64,000 nucleotides of DNA from NCBI GenBank assembly GCA_964492715.1, contig CAZBLK010000014.1, forward strand, positions 1 through 64,000. The letters are read 5' to 3'. Positions 26,346 through 35,120 of this stretch are shown piece by piece (position 1 is the stretch's first letter; each line of letters starts with the position of its first letter). This stretch comes from CAZBLK01 sp964492715 (GTDB lineage: Bacteria; Bacillota; Clostridia; Lachnospirales; WRBF01). The notes beneath the pieces are model-generated. The model had not been told where the DNA came from. It ran no database searches and was given only the letters and a program-made list of their open reading frames with translations. The position numbers and the translations under genes are program-made.

Positions 26346-27977
26346 TTAATTGGCGTTGTATCTTGCCAAAGCATTATTGTATATGTCAAGCACCTTTTGA
26401 ATACCCATATCGTTTAATTTTGCAATGTAGCTATCAAACTCGGATATTGGCTTTTTGCCAAGTACAAAAGTATCAAGCCATTCGTCCTTGTATGTATTTA
26501 TTTCGGACATAATAGGCGTAATAGTATCTTGCTCTTCCTTTGTAAATTTAAGTTTAGGCATACCTTCAATAATGTATGGAACATATTCTTTACGGATACG
26601 TTTTACTTCGTCAGAAATAAACGCATTTTCATAAACCTCACTTTGTTGATAAGGGAAGTCTATAGCCATACCGTTTTTACGAAGCATATCAGCAGGTGCT
26701 TTTCCATCAGAGCTTTTGAGAATAGCATCTGTGTACTTAATATCGTTGCCGCTTCCTGTATATGTCTCACCTTCTAAGCCAAAGTTCAGTAATTTCATAC
26801 CTTCTTCGCTGTAAATAAAGTCAAACATTTTTACAATTTCTTTCTTGTATTTAGAGTTTACAGAAATTGCTGCTGAGCCGGTTTCACGTACAGATGCAAG
26901 CTGTCTTCTTGTTTGAGGTTTGCCAGAAGGTCCAACTGGTGGAAGAAGTCCTATAAGCTGTGCATTAGGGTCGTCTTTTTGTAAAACGGCGTTAAACCTG
27001 TCTATTCTTGATGAAAACCCTATAGTAATACCAGATTGGCTTGTTGTCATTCGACTTTCCCAAAGAGGCGTATCAACAGTTAAATATTCTGGGTCCATCA
27101 ATTTTTCATTATAAAGCATATTTGCAAATGTTAAATAATCTTTCATACGTGGGTCTGCAGGACCATATTTAATTTGTCCGTCTTCCATGAAAAATTCAGC
27201 ATTTACACCTGAATCAATACCGAAAGCCTCAAATAAGTTTGCACCTGCGAACTTATTTGTAAATGTGTATGGTATTTCGTCATTTATGCCATTACCGTTC
27301 ATATCATTATCACGGAACGCCTTCATAACTGTTACCCAATCTTCTGTAGTTTTAGGTTCTTGCAAGCCGAGTTTATCAAGCCAGTCTTTGCGAATCATGT
27401 AAGTTAACTCGTTTGGAATAGCTGCAATTTGAGGGAGTATATATATTTTCAAATCATTAAACGTTACGTCTTTCTTTATTTTTGGGTTGTCATCAAAAAT
27501 CTTTTGAAGATTTGGTGCATCTTCATTAATTAAGTCACCTATTGCTGCAAATGCCCCCTTTTCTACATAAGGTGAAAGGCCAGAATACGTGTGAATAATT
27601 AAGTCAGGAACGTTAGATGGTGACGACATCATAATGTTAAATGAATCGTTGTAGCCATCCCAAGGCACTGTTTGCCATTTAAAGCGGATATTTGTCTTTT
27701 CCTCAATTGTCTTGATTGTTAGCATGTCGTTTCCTATTGGATAGTCGGTTCTGTCCCTAAAGAATACTGTAATTTCTACCGGCTTATCGGAAACATACCA
27801 TTTTTTTGACTCGTCCACAGGCTGTGGTTCTGTACTGGCTTGACCAGTTGTTTGGCTCTCAGTTGGTTGCTGAGACGCAGTTTCAGTTTGATTTTGATTT
27901 TGTGCTGGATTTGAGCATCCACTTAAAATTCCTGTAAAGATGCAACCTGCAAGCAAAATAGATACTAACTTTTTCAT
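26346..27977 (-). CDS. Carbohydrate ABC transporter substrate-binding lipoprotein
   Basis: An extracellular solute-binding protein of the large (543-residue) LplA/YtcQ type. Signal peptide and lipobox ILSGC lie at about residues 17-21, followed by a Gln/Thr/Ser-rich linker. Features of the family include DYPIGNDMLTIKTIEEKTNI, the calcium-loop-like DNDMNGNGINDEIPYTF near residue 215, and Trp/aromatic residues typical of oligosaccharide sites. It has GGAGG before the ATG. It lies between the permease genes and the GH3 gene in a leftward operon. No ATPase gene is present, as is usual for this class, which borrows a shared MsmX-type ATPase. The sugar is not identified. Confidence 0.92.
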   Translation of the reverse strand: MKKLVSILLAGCIFTGILSGCSNPAQNQNQTETASQQPTESQTTGQASTEPQPVDESKKWYVSDKPVEITVFFRDRTDYPIGNDMLTIKTIEEKTNIRFKWQTVPWDGYNDSFNIMMSSPSNVPDLIIHTYSGLSPYVEKGAFAAIGDLINEDAPNLQKIFDDNPKIKKDVTFNDLKIYILPQIAAIPNELTYMIRKDWLDKLGLQEPKTTEDWVTVMKAFRDNDMNGNGINDEIPYTFTNKFAGANLFEAFGIDSGVNAEFFMEDGQIKYGPADPRMKDYLTFANMLYNEKLMDPEYLTVDTPLWESRMTTSQSGITIGFSSRIDRFNAVLQKDDPNAQLIGLLPPVGPSGKPQTRRQLASVRETGSAAISVNSKYKKEIVKMFDFIYSEEGMKLLNFGLEGETYTGSGNDIKYTDAILKSSDGKAPADMLRKNGMAIDFPYQQSEVYENAFISDEVKRIRKEYVPYIIEGMPKLKFTKEEQDTITPIMSEINTYKDEWLDTFVLGKKPISEFDSYIAKLNDMGIQKVLDIYNNALARYNAN

Positions 27978-28006
27978 CTAATTCCCTCCCAATATATTTT
28001 TAAATA

Positions 28007-28870
28007 TTATCCCTTTTCTGCGCCAACCATCATACCCTTTACGAGATATTTCTGCATAAAAGGATAAGCTATAATCATTGGCAGAATGGAAATAACAATT
28101 GCAGCATATTTTAAACCTTCCCTACCCGCTGATGTGCTACCAAGCATTTCAGACGTATTGCCCAGAATAACAAGGTCACGAAGCACCAACTGCAACGGCC
28201 ATAGAGTTTTGTCTCTTAAGTATAACATAGCAGGCAAGTAAGCATTCCAATGGTACACTGCGTAGAACAATGCTATAGTAACTAATGACGGAATAGAGCA
28301 TGGAAGAAATATTTTAAACAGTACATCTATATCGTTAGCACCGTCAATTTTTGCTGCTTCTTCCAAGCTGTCAGGTATTTGCTCGAAAAATGTCTTCATA
28401 ACAATCATGTTATATGTTGTTATAGCCATAGGCAAAAGCATTGCCCAAATTGTATTGTAAATTTTCAGTTTATCTACCAATAAATAGTTTGGTATCATTC
28501 CTGCGTTAAACCAGATTGTTGCAGCGGTAAAAATAGTGAAAAACTTTTTACCAAAAAACTGTTTGCGAGATAATACATATGCTCCTAGTACAGTTAAAAA
28601 CATACCTATAGCTACACCTGAAACCGTATAAAACAAAGTGTTGGCATATGCACGCCAAATAAGCTTGTATTGTAGCAACCTTTCGTAGGCATCTGTTTGA
28701 AAACCGTTGGGTATTATGCTTACCTTACCTTGTATTAAGAATGAATCCCCAGTAAATGATGCAGCCAATACATAAATTAGCGGATAAATTGTAGCTGCCG
28801 CTACTGCCAGCAATATAACCGTGTTAAAGCTCATAAAAATCTTACGGCTGAGTGTGCTTTTTCCTACCAT
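28007..28870 (-). CDS. Carbohydrate ABC transporter permease (LplC/YtcP type)
   Basis: A membrane subunit of the MalG class with six predicted helices in 287 residues. The cytoplasmic EAA motif reads LEEAAKIDGANDIDVLFKI near residue 165, which contacts the ATPase. The ATG follows GGGGGG. It is located 14 bases downstream of the partner permease gene, and both would form the heterodimeric channel. Confidence 0.94.
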   Translation of the reverse strand: MVGKSTLSRKIFMSFNTVILLAVAAATIYPLIYVLAASFTGDSFLIQGKVSIIPNGFQTDAYERLLQYKLIWRAYANTLFYTVSGVAIGMFLTVLGAYVLSRKQFFGKKFFTIFTAATIWFNAGMIPNYLLVDKLKIYNTIWAMLLPMAITTYNMIVMKTFFEQIPDSLEEAAKIDGANDIDVLFKIFLPCSIPSLVTIALFYAVYHWNAYLPAMLYLRDKTLWPLQLVLRDLVILGNTSEMLGSTSAGREGLKYAAIVISILPMIIAYPFMQKYLVKGMMVGAEKG

Positions 28871-28883
28871 TGTTATCCCCCCC

Positions 28884-29843
28884 TTACCACATACTTCTGT
28901 TAGTAAATTTCTTGCTAAACTTGTTTGTAATAATTACAAGGAACAAAGCCAGAGCAGCCTGGAACAAGCCTATTGCCGTAGCGTAACTGTAGTTTCCTTC
29001 GCTAATACCGGTTCTGTAAACAAATGTACCTATAACATCAGCAGTTTCGTATAGCTGCGAATTGTACATTAATAATATTGCTTCGTAGCCAAGATTAAAT
29101 ATTTGACCAGACTTAATAATAAACAATACCATAATGGTAGGTGCAATGGCAGGAAGGGTAACAACCATCATCTGCTTAAAACGTCCTGCACCGTCTACAA
29201 CAGCAGCTTCGTACAACTGTGGGTCAACCCCTGTTAGAGCCGCCATATATATAATTGAATTCCAGCCAAGCTCACGCCATATATTCATTGTTGTAAATAA
29301 TCCCCAAAAATATTTAGGCTCTGTTAAAAAGTAGACACTGTCCATGCCTGCTGCTTGCCTTGCTAGGTTAAATATCCCTGTGTTTGGTTGTAAAAATTGC
29401 ATATATATACTTACAATAACTACAAGAGAGATAAAATGCGGTATGTATCCTATTGTTGACACTGCTTTTTTAAACTTAGGGCTTGTAATTTCGTTTAAAA
29501 GCAGTGCAAAAATAATTGGTGCACTAAATGTAATGGTAAGGTCAAAAAGACCTATCATTAGTGTGTTTCGCATTACCCTCCAAAAAGAATTTGAAGACAG
29601 AAACTGCTTAAAGTAATCAAATCCTACCCATGCGCTTTCCCAAATACCAACGTATGGATTATAATCCTTAAAGGCTATAATAGTCCAAAGCATTGGAATG
29701 TATCGAAAAACAACATAGTAGATTAATACCGGCAAAAACATCAAATAAAGATACTTATTTTCATTTACTATCCGTTTTAGCGAACGCCTGTTTCCGGTAA
29801 ACAATTCTGTAGACACTTTTTTGCCAGCAGCCACAGTGTCCAT
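28884..29843 (-). CDS. Carbohydrate ABC transporter permease (LplB/YteP type)
   Basis: The MalF-class partner permease, 319 residues from the chosen ATG, with six predicted helices. The EAA motif reads YEAAVVDGAGRFKQM near residue 210. In-frame starts as far as 29906 exist, but GAGGTG at about 29852-29857 favours the ATG at 29843. It is the first gene of the importer operon, and its promoter must lie in the 330-base gap shared with the divergent AraC-type regulator gene. Confidence 0.92.
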   Translation of the reverse strand: MDTVAAGKKVSTELFTGNRRSLKRIVNENKYLYLMFLPVLIYYVVFRYIPMLWTIIAFKDYNPYVGIWESAWVGFDYFKQFLSSNSFWRVMRNTLMIGLFDLTITFSAPIIFALLLNEITSPKFKKAVSTIGYIPHFISLVVIVSIYMQFLQPNTGIFNLARQAAGMDSVYFLTEPKYFWGLFTTMNIWRELGWNSIIYMAALTGVDPQLYEAAVVDGAGRFKQMMVVTLPAIAPTIMVLFIIKSGQIFNLGYEAILLMYNSQLYETADVIGTFVYRTGISEGNYSYATAIGLFQAALALFLVIITNKFSKKFTNRSMW

Positions 29844-30061
29844 TTTCATCACCTCGCTATTTTTGTCTGTATTATAAAATGCACAAAAATATTTGACAAT
29901 CTTCATTTTTTTGATATTTAATTTTATGTATACAAATGCAGCAAAATAGGCTTTGCAAGCACTTTTGTGCTAAGTGTACAATATTTTTATCAATGAACAA
30001 TTTTATTGTATATTAAAAATAAATTGATATATTTTATTTTTGTGGTAGTATATACACATAA

Positions 30062-30102
30062 GGGATAGAAATAAAAGCCACAACAACTTTTATTTCTATC
30101 CC
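30062..30102. promoter_or_regulatory. Perfect hairpin in the divergent regulator-transporter gap
   Basis: A perfect 16-bp inverted repeat (GGGATAGAAATAAAAG, 9-base loop). It lies about 10 bases after a possible plus-strand promoter (TTGATA at 30024-30029, 16-base spacer, TAGTAT at 30046-30051), so it would form near the 5' end of the regulator mRNA. It lacks a T tail, so it is more likely an operator or an mRNA-stabilising stem than a terminator. Confidence 0.5.
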
Positions 30103-30173
30103 ATATACTAGTTTATGCTTTAGACATAAATGCAGTTTTGAACAAGGCCGTATATCATTTTGGGGGAATTTAC

Positions 30174-32441
30174 ATGCTTCTTTTATACATTAAAAAATGC
30201 ATATATTGGATAAAGGGAAACTCATTTTTTTTAAAGCTATCATTGTCTTTTCTTTCGCTTATTGTTATTGTAGTTATTGGTTTTCAAATTTTTACAAGTA
30301 ATTTTATTTTTAATGAAATGAAGGACCTTGTAGTTAAATCGAGGGTTGATTCTTTAGAAAAGGTAAAACGTATTTTTGAGCAACAGTATTCAAACTTGAA
30401 TGACATAACAAAACAGCTTACCCTAGACAACAACATTTTGTCAGCCTCATATTTTGAAAACGAGATGGGCTCTGACGAGCTTCTTACATATCAAAATATA
30501 ATTAATAGGCTTAAGTCAGTAAACCTTACTAATGAATATGTTCAAAATATTTCTATATATTTTCATAAATCTAAAAATGTAGTTACCCAAAGCGGTAAAT
30601 ACACTGATAAATTTTTCTTTGCTATGCAACCAGCATCAATACAAAAGGTTTATGAGGATAATATTTATAAAATCTATCCATTTGGATATAGTTGCAGGGA
30701 AGAAAACGAGATTGTTTTTTCTGCCCCCTTGCCGCTTTATTCAGCATACCCAAAAGCCAGTGTATATATTGGTGTTAAGCCAACGCTTTTTGACAGCTTG
30801 ATTAAAAATGAAAACCAAGGGCTTCCCAGCTATACAATAATTATTGACCCTAACTCCAATGTAGTATCAGAATACAGTTCTTTTCAGGACTTGGAGACTA
30901 TTAGCAAAGTTAAGCAATTAATTTTATCAAAAAAAATTGACGAGCCTATAGACGATATAAAAAGCCAGTTACGTACTATGGGGTTTGAAGCTGACTATAC
31001 CTTTTCAGAACAGACAAGGTATAGTTTTGTATCCGTATTTTCCATAAGCTACCTATCAGAAAAACTTGCTACTTATATTAAGGCAAGCCGTATTATTGTA
31101 ATATCTATTTTAATTATAAGCTCATTGTATGCATTGTTTATGATTAGAAAAATTTACAGACCCATTAAAGAACTTGTAAGCTATATACACCTATGTTCAG
31201 ATAAAGACATGTTTTCAATAGATGAAATTAATTTTATTAACACATTTATTCAGTCTATATTACAGCAAAACAATAAGTTAAAGCAAAGTCATAGTATGGC
31301 AAAGCAGAGAATTCTTTGCGATGCACTTAACGGAAACATAGGCTCGGCACGTTTTTTTGGAGAATATAACATGCAATATTTTAACGATGACTTCAGATAC
31401 AAGTACTACGTAGTTATAACAATTCAGTCAGTGCATAAGCTAAAAGATATTGTCATACAAACACTACACAAACAATTTGAATCTGTTGAAAACTTTTCAT
31501 GCCATATAGCTGAACACGACTCAAATACGGTTAGTATAATTTTAAACTTTGAAATAATTGACAATATTTCAGCAAACATAAACACAATTGCAGAATATTT
31601 AAAAATTGTGTTAAATGATGATATTGATTATGCAATTGGAATAGGAAACTGCTACGAAGGGTTTGAATATCTTGCAAAATCCTATGAAGAGTCCTTGTAT
31701 GCTGTTCAAAACAGGGCTTTCAGGGGTAGTGGCTGTGCTATTTATGTAGATGAAGTTCGGAGATATTCACATTTTGGGCTTATTATTCAGCAAGCACATG
31801 AATCAAAGCTTGTAAATGCTATTAAAACAGGAAATTACGAGGTTATAAAACCGCTTTTTAAGGAAATATTTAGTGTTTTAGATACAGAAAGCGGAAGCTT
31901 TTATTCTATCGAGGCAATTACAGCGTTTTTTTATAAGATTCTTAACATAGTTTTGACTTGCTTGTATAACACACACTTTGATAATTTTGATGTACCAATT
32001 TTTAACGATAATATATATAAAAAGCTTGAAAACGGAAAAACCCTTGAGCAAAAGCAAGCAACACTTATTGAATTTACAGAGAATGTAGCTAAGATTATTG
32101 CTAATAGGGAAACAAACAATGCAAATGTCATTTACGGTAAAATGCTTGAGTATATTGAAGCCAACTATACACATGATATTTCTCTTAAATCGTTAAGTGA
32201 CCTTCTTAATTATTCAATACCGTACCTTAGTTTTATCTTCAAGCAAGTTTCAGGGGAGCTTTTTGTTGACTTTGTAAATCAGTACAGAATTTCCAAAGCT
32301 AAAAAGCTTATGACGTCAACAGACGAATCAATTTCATCAATTGCATTGGAAATAGGGTTTACAAGCGCAAATAACTTTATTAGAGTATTTAAAAAATACG
32401 AGGGAATAACACCGGGACAATTTCGAAAAAGGGTTAACTAA
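30174..32441 (+). CDS. Membrane-bound AraC-family transcriptional regulator
   Basis: A one-component regulator that senses outside and binds DNA inside. It has two membrane helices (about residues 22-45 and 305-325) flanking an outer sensor of some 260 residues. A linker follows, then an AraC-type DNA-binding domain at the C-terminus with two helix-turn-helix units (LKSLSDLLNYSIPYLSFIFK and ESISSIALEIGFTSANNFIR). The ending FKKYEGITPGQFRKR is the family signature. The ATG at 30174 follows GGGGGAA; an upstream start is less well placed. It is divergent from the sugar importer and, like YtdP/YesN-type regulators beside LplABC-type importers, probably activates it in response to the sugar. Confidence 0.9.
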   Translation: MLLLYIKKCIYWIKGNSFFLKLSLSFLSLIVIVVIGFQIFTSNFIFNEMKDLVVKSRVDSLEKVKRIFEQQYSNLNDITKQLTLDNNILSASYFENEMGSDELLTYQNIINRLKSVNLTNEYVQNISIYFHKSKNVVTQSGKYTDKFFFAMQPASIQKVYEDNIYKIYPFGYSCREENEIVFSAPLPLYSAYPKASVYIGVKPTLFDSLIKNENQGLPSYTIIIDPNSNVVSEYSSFQDLETISKVKQLILSKKIDEPIDDIKSQLRTMGFEADYTFSEQTRYSFVSVFSISYLSEKLATYIKASRIIVISILIISSLYALFMIRKIYRPIKELVSYIHLCSDKDMFSIDEINFINTFIQSILQQNNKLKQSHSMAKQRILCDALNGNIGSARFFGEYNMQYFNDDFRYKYYVVITIQSVHKLKDIVIQTLHKQFESVENFSCHIAEHDSNTVSIILNFEIIDNISANINTIAEYLKIVLNDDIDYAIGIGNCYEGFEYLAKSYEESLYAVQNRAFRGSGCAIYVDEVRRYSHFGLIIQQAHESKLVNAIKTGNYEVIKPLFKEIFSVLDTESGSFYSIEAITAFFYKILNIVLTCLYNTHFDNFDVPIFNDNIYKKLENGKTLEQKQATLIEFTENVAKIIANRETNNANVIYGKMLEYIEANYTHDISLKSLSDLLNYSIPYLSFIFKQVSGELFVDFVNQYRISKAKKLMTSTDESISSIALEIGFTSANNFIRVFKKYEGITPGQFRKRVN

Positions 32442-32609
32442 GCCATTAAAATATTATGCATGAAATGGCGCTGATAGTTATAATGATTCGCTTCATTTTT
32501 TTCACCCTCTACCATTATAACATATCCCTGCTTATTATTAAGTATTTAATTTGAGAGTAGTACTAAATAAACACTATTGTATAATTTTATTGTAATTTAA
32601 CTTTAAAAC

Positions 32610-32774
32610 TAGGGCGTGTTCCCACTATCTGAAATGCCCAGATTTTGAGCTGATTTTTCGGCATACGAGGCAAATTTTCGAAGTAATACAGAAGTATTAC
32701 AAGAAAATTTAACGAAGTATGGCGGAAAATCAGCTCAAAAGATGGGCGTTGAACGGTAGTGAGAACACGCCCTA
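32610..32774. repeat. Family A palindromic element, copy 2 (left of glpK)
   Basis: A 165-base palindrome with ends TAGGGCGTGTTC and GAACACGCCCTA. It is nearly identical to the copy at 34547-34710 in opposite orientation, differing at only a few positions. Paired inner arms around GAGCTGATTTTTCGGCATACG and its complement let it fold into a long hairpin. Confidence 0.85.
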
Positions 32775-32903
32775 GCTGATAGCTGATACTGTTCTAGGCG
32801 TGGTGGAGAAGGCATAATAGAAAAATTACGTCAAGCCACCACAACGAAGAATTGCGGAATAATCGCTTTAAAGATGCGTAACAGCTTACTGAACACAGGT
32901 TCT
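32775..32903. repeat. Family B element, copy 2 (left end missing)
   Basis: From about 32793 this closely matches the right two-thirds of the element at 49231-49393, including CTTACTGAACACAGGTTCT at the end. The left third is replaced by the family A element that abuts it. The right end touches the glpK stop codon. Confidence 0.7.
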
Positions 32904-34393
32904 TATTTCGCCCAGCCCAAACAGCGTTTAACAGCTTCGTCCCAGCCAGAAACAAGTGACGTCCTTACGTCATTCTCCATTTGAGGTTTAAACACTTTTG
33001 AAATATTGACCTTTTTAGCAATGTCTTCCTTACTCTCGTAGTAACCAACGCAAAGTGCTGCAAGGTAAACTGCCCCAAGCGCAGTGCTTTCAATTACTTG
33101 TGGGCGACAAACTTCTGCATTAAGAATGTCGGCTTGGAACTGCATAAGGAAGTTGTTTGCGCAAGCACCGCCGTCAACACGAATTTGCTTTAATGCTTCA
33201 CCGCTGTCTGCAACCATTGCTTTTATAACATCGTTGCTTTGATACGCAAGTGACTCAAGCGTAGCACGGATAAAATGCTCCTTTTCTACGCCACGTGTAA
33301 GCCCAACAACAATTCCCCTTGCGTATTGGTCCCAGTAAGGCGCACCAAGCCCAACAAAAGCAGGAACAACGTAAACGCCGTTACTGTCGGAAACTTTTGT
33401 GGCATAAGCCTCAGAATAAGAAGCGTTGTCTATCATACGCAAGCCATCACGAAGCCACTGGATAGCAGCACCGGCAACGAAAACGCTTCCTTCTAAAGCG
33501 TATTCAACTTTACCGTCTGCACCCCACGCAATTGTTGTAAGCAAGCCATTTTTCGACTCAACAGCTTTTTCACCTGTGTTCATAAGAATAAAGCAGCCTG
33601 TACCGTATGTATTTTTAACCATGCCAGGCTCAAAGCAGCATTGCCCAAAAAGTGCCGCCTGTTGGTCGCCTGCAATTCCTGCAATTGGAATTGGGCCACC
33701 CAAAATATGGTCGTCTGTATGCCCGAAAAGATAGCTTGAAGGCTTAACTTCAGGCAGCATTGACACAGGAATGTTTAATTCATTTAAAATTTCTTCGTCC
33801 CACTTTAGCTCATGAATGTTAAAGAGCATAGTACGTGAAGCGTTTGTATAGTCTGTTGCAAAAACTTTACCACGTGTCAAATTCCACAAAAGCCATGTAT
33901 CAACTGTTCCAAAAATAAGGTTTCCTTTTTCTGCTTCATCTCTTGCGCCTTCTACGTTGTCAAGAATCCATTTTACTTTTGTTCCAGAGAAATAGGCGTC
34001 TACTACAAGCCCAGTTTTTGCCTTTACAACTGGTTCAAACCCTTTTGCCTTCAACTCATCACAATATTCAGACGTTCTTCTGCATTGCCAAACTATTGCA
34101 TTGTAAACTGGCTTTCCAGTATTTTTGTCCCAAACAATTGTTGTTTCACGCTGGTTTGTAATGCCGATTGCTGCAATATCTGTGTAGCCTGCCCCAATTC
34201 TTGCAAGTGCTTCTGTTGCAACGGCAAGCTGTGACGACCAAATTTCCATTGGGTTGTGTTCAACCCAACCTGCTTTTGGGAAAATTTGAGTAAATTCCTT
34301 TTGTGCAACGCTGACAATTTCGCCGCTTTCGTTAAACAAAATGCACCTTGAGCTAGTTGTGCCTTGGTCAAACGCCATTAAATACTTTGACAT
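32903..34393 (-). CDS. glpK: Glycerol kinase
   Basis: Phosphorylates glycerol to glycerol-3-phosphate with ATP; cytoplasmic, FGGY kinase family. The N-terminal phosphate loop reads AFDQGTTSSRCILF. WVEHNPMEIW (near residue 43), NQRETTIVWD and WQCRRT are glycerol and ATP site segments. GLGAPYWDQYARG near residue 348 and IRVDGGACANNFLMQFQAD near 400 complete the family signatures. Length 496 is standard. The ATG has AGGAGG upstream. It lies downstream of the dehydrogenase group, but a 330-base gap with repeats separates them, so it may have its own promoter. It is boxed by two inverted family A elements. Confidence 0.97.
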   Translation of the reverse strand: MSKYLMAFDQGTTSSRCILFNESGEIVSVAQKEFTQIFPKAGWVEHNPMEIWSSQLAVATEALARIGAGYTDIAAIGITNQRETTIVWDKNTGKPVYNAIVWQCRRTSEYCDELKAKGFEPVVKAKTGLVVDAYFSGTKVKWILDNVEGARDEAEKGNLIFGTVDTWLLWNLTRGKVFATDYTNASRTMLFNIHELKWDEEILNELNIPVSMLPEVKPSSYLFGHTDDHILGGPIPIAGIAGDQQAALFGQCCFEPGMVKNTYGTGCFILMNTGEKAVESKNGLLTTIAWGADGKVEYALEGSVFVAGAAIQWLRDGLRMIDNASYSEAYATKVSDSNGVYVVPAFVGLGAPYWDQYARGIVVGLTRGVEKEHFIRATLESLAYQSNDVIKAMVADSGEALKQIRVDGGACANNFLMQFQADILNAEVCRPQVIESTALGAVYLAALCVGYYESKEDIAKKVNISKVFKPQMENDVRTSLVSGWDEAVKRCLGWAK

Positions 34394-34546
34394 GTTTGTT
34401 CCTCCTTTTATATATAGTCATATAACTTCGTTGTCATTAACCGCAACACCACTTTGGGCATTGCTCCGTTTTCCCCTTTGTTATATGGAAAAATGTTAAA
34501 TATTTTTATACAAAAATGGTTACTACAAAAACTCAAATTGCTATAT

Positions 34547-34710
34547 TAGGGCGTGTCCCCACTACCGTTCAACGCCCATCTTTTGGCTGATTTTCCGCCA
34601 TACTTCGTTAAATTTTCTTGTAATACTTCTGTATTACTTCGAAAATTTGCCTCGTATGCCGAAAAATCAGCTCAAAATCTGGGCATTTCAGATAGTGGGA
34701 ACATGCCCTA
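34547..34710. repeat. Family A palindromic element, copy 3 (right of glpK)
   Basis: A 164-base palindrome, the inverted near-identical partner of the copy at 32610-32774. It is preceded at 34533-34546 by the family C-type end AAATTGCTATAT; the same junction recurs at about 43041-43064. Confidence 0.85.
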
Positions 34711-34726
34711 GCCAGTTTTAGTTATA

Positions 34727-35110
34727 TTACTTTAACTGCCTTGTTGCAACAACGTTTGCACCTGTGTCTAAAATGTTTTCTATAATTATCTGACCAACGT
34801 TAAAGGTTTCGCCTTTTTTGTGGTTGTATGCTTTAATTTCTTTTATGCAGTCAAAAATCATACTTTTTGGAATGTCCTTGTCTGTTTTCACAGAAACCAT
34901 TTTAGAATTTCCTTGCTCGTCCAAAATTCTTATTGACGTTGTTATTGTTCGGCGTGGATTTGTACACTCGTTTACACCATAGTCTTTTCCAATTTTGCAA
35001 GCGTTTCCTGAAATTGCAATTTCATTTCCATCTATTTCAGCCGTTAATGGACAACCCATAGGGCAACCTATGCAAATAAATTCCTTTTTACTTACATTTT
35101 TGTTTGACAT
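34727..35110 (-). CDS. DUF1667 domain protein with Cys-rich metal site
   Basis: A 127-residue protein of the DUF1667 family, regularly encoded beside glpA-like dehydrogenases and FAD oxidoreductases in clostridia. It has a cysteine cluster CIGCPMGC near residue 12 and two more cysteines (GNACKIG and NECTNPRRT), suggesting an iron-sulfur or zinc site. I infer an electron-transfer or assembly role in an oxygen-independent glycerol-3-phosphate dehydrogenase. The ATG at 35110 has GAGG upstream; an earlier in-frame start would overlap the preceding gene. Confidence 0.88.
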   Translation of the reverse strand: MSNKNVSKKEFICIGCPMGCPLTAEIDGNEIAISGNACKIGKDYGVNECTNPRRTITTSIRILDEQGNSKMVSVKTDKDIPKSMIFDCIKEIKAYNHKKGETFNVGQIIIENILDTGANVVATRQLK

Positions 35111-35120
35111 AAAATTTACC

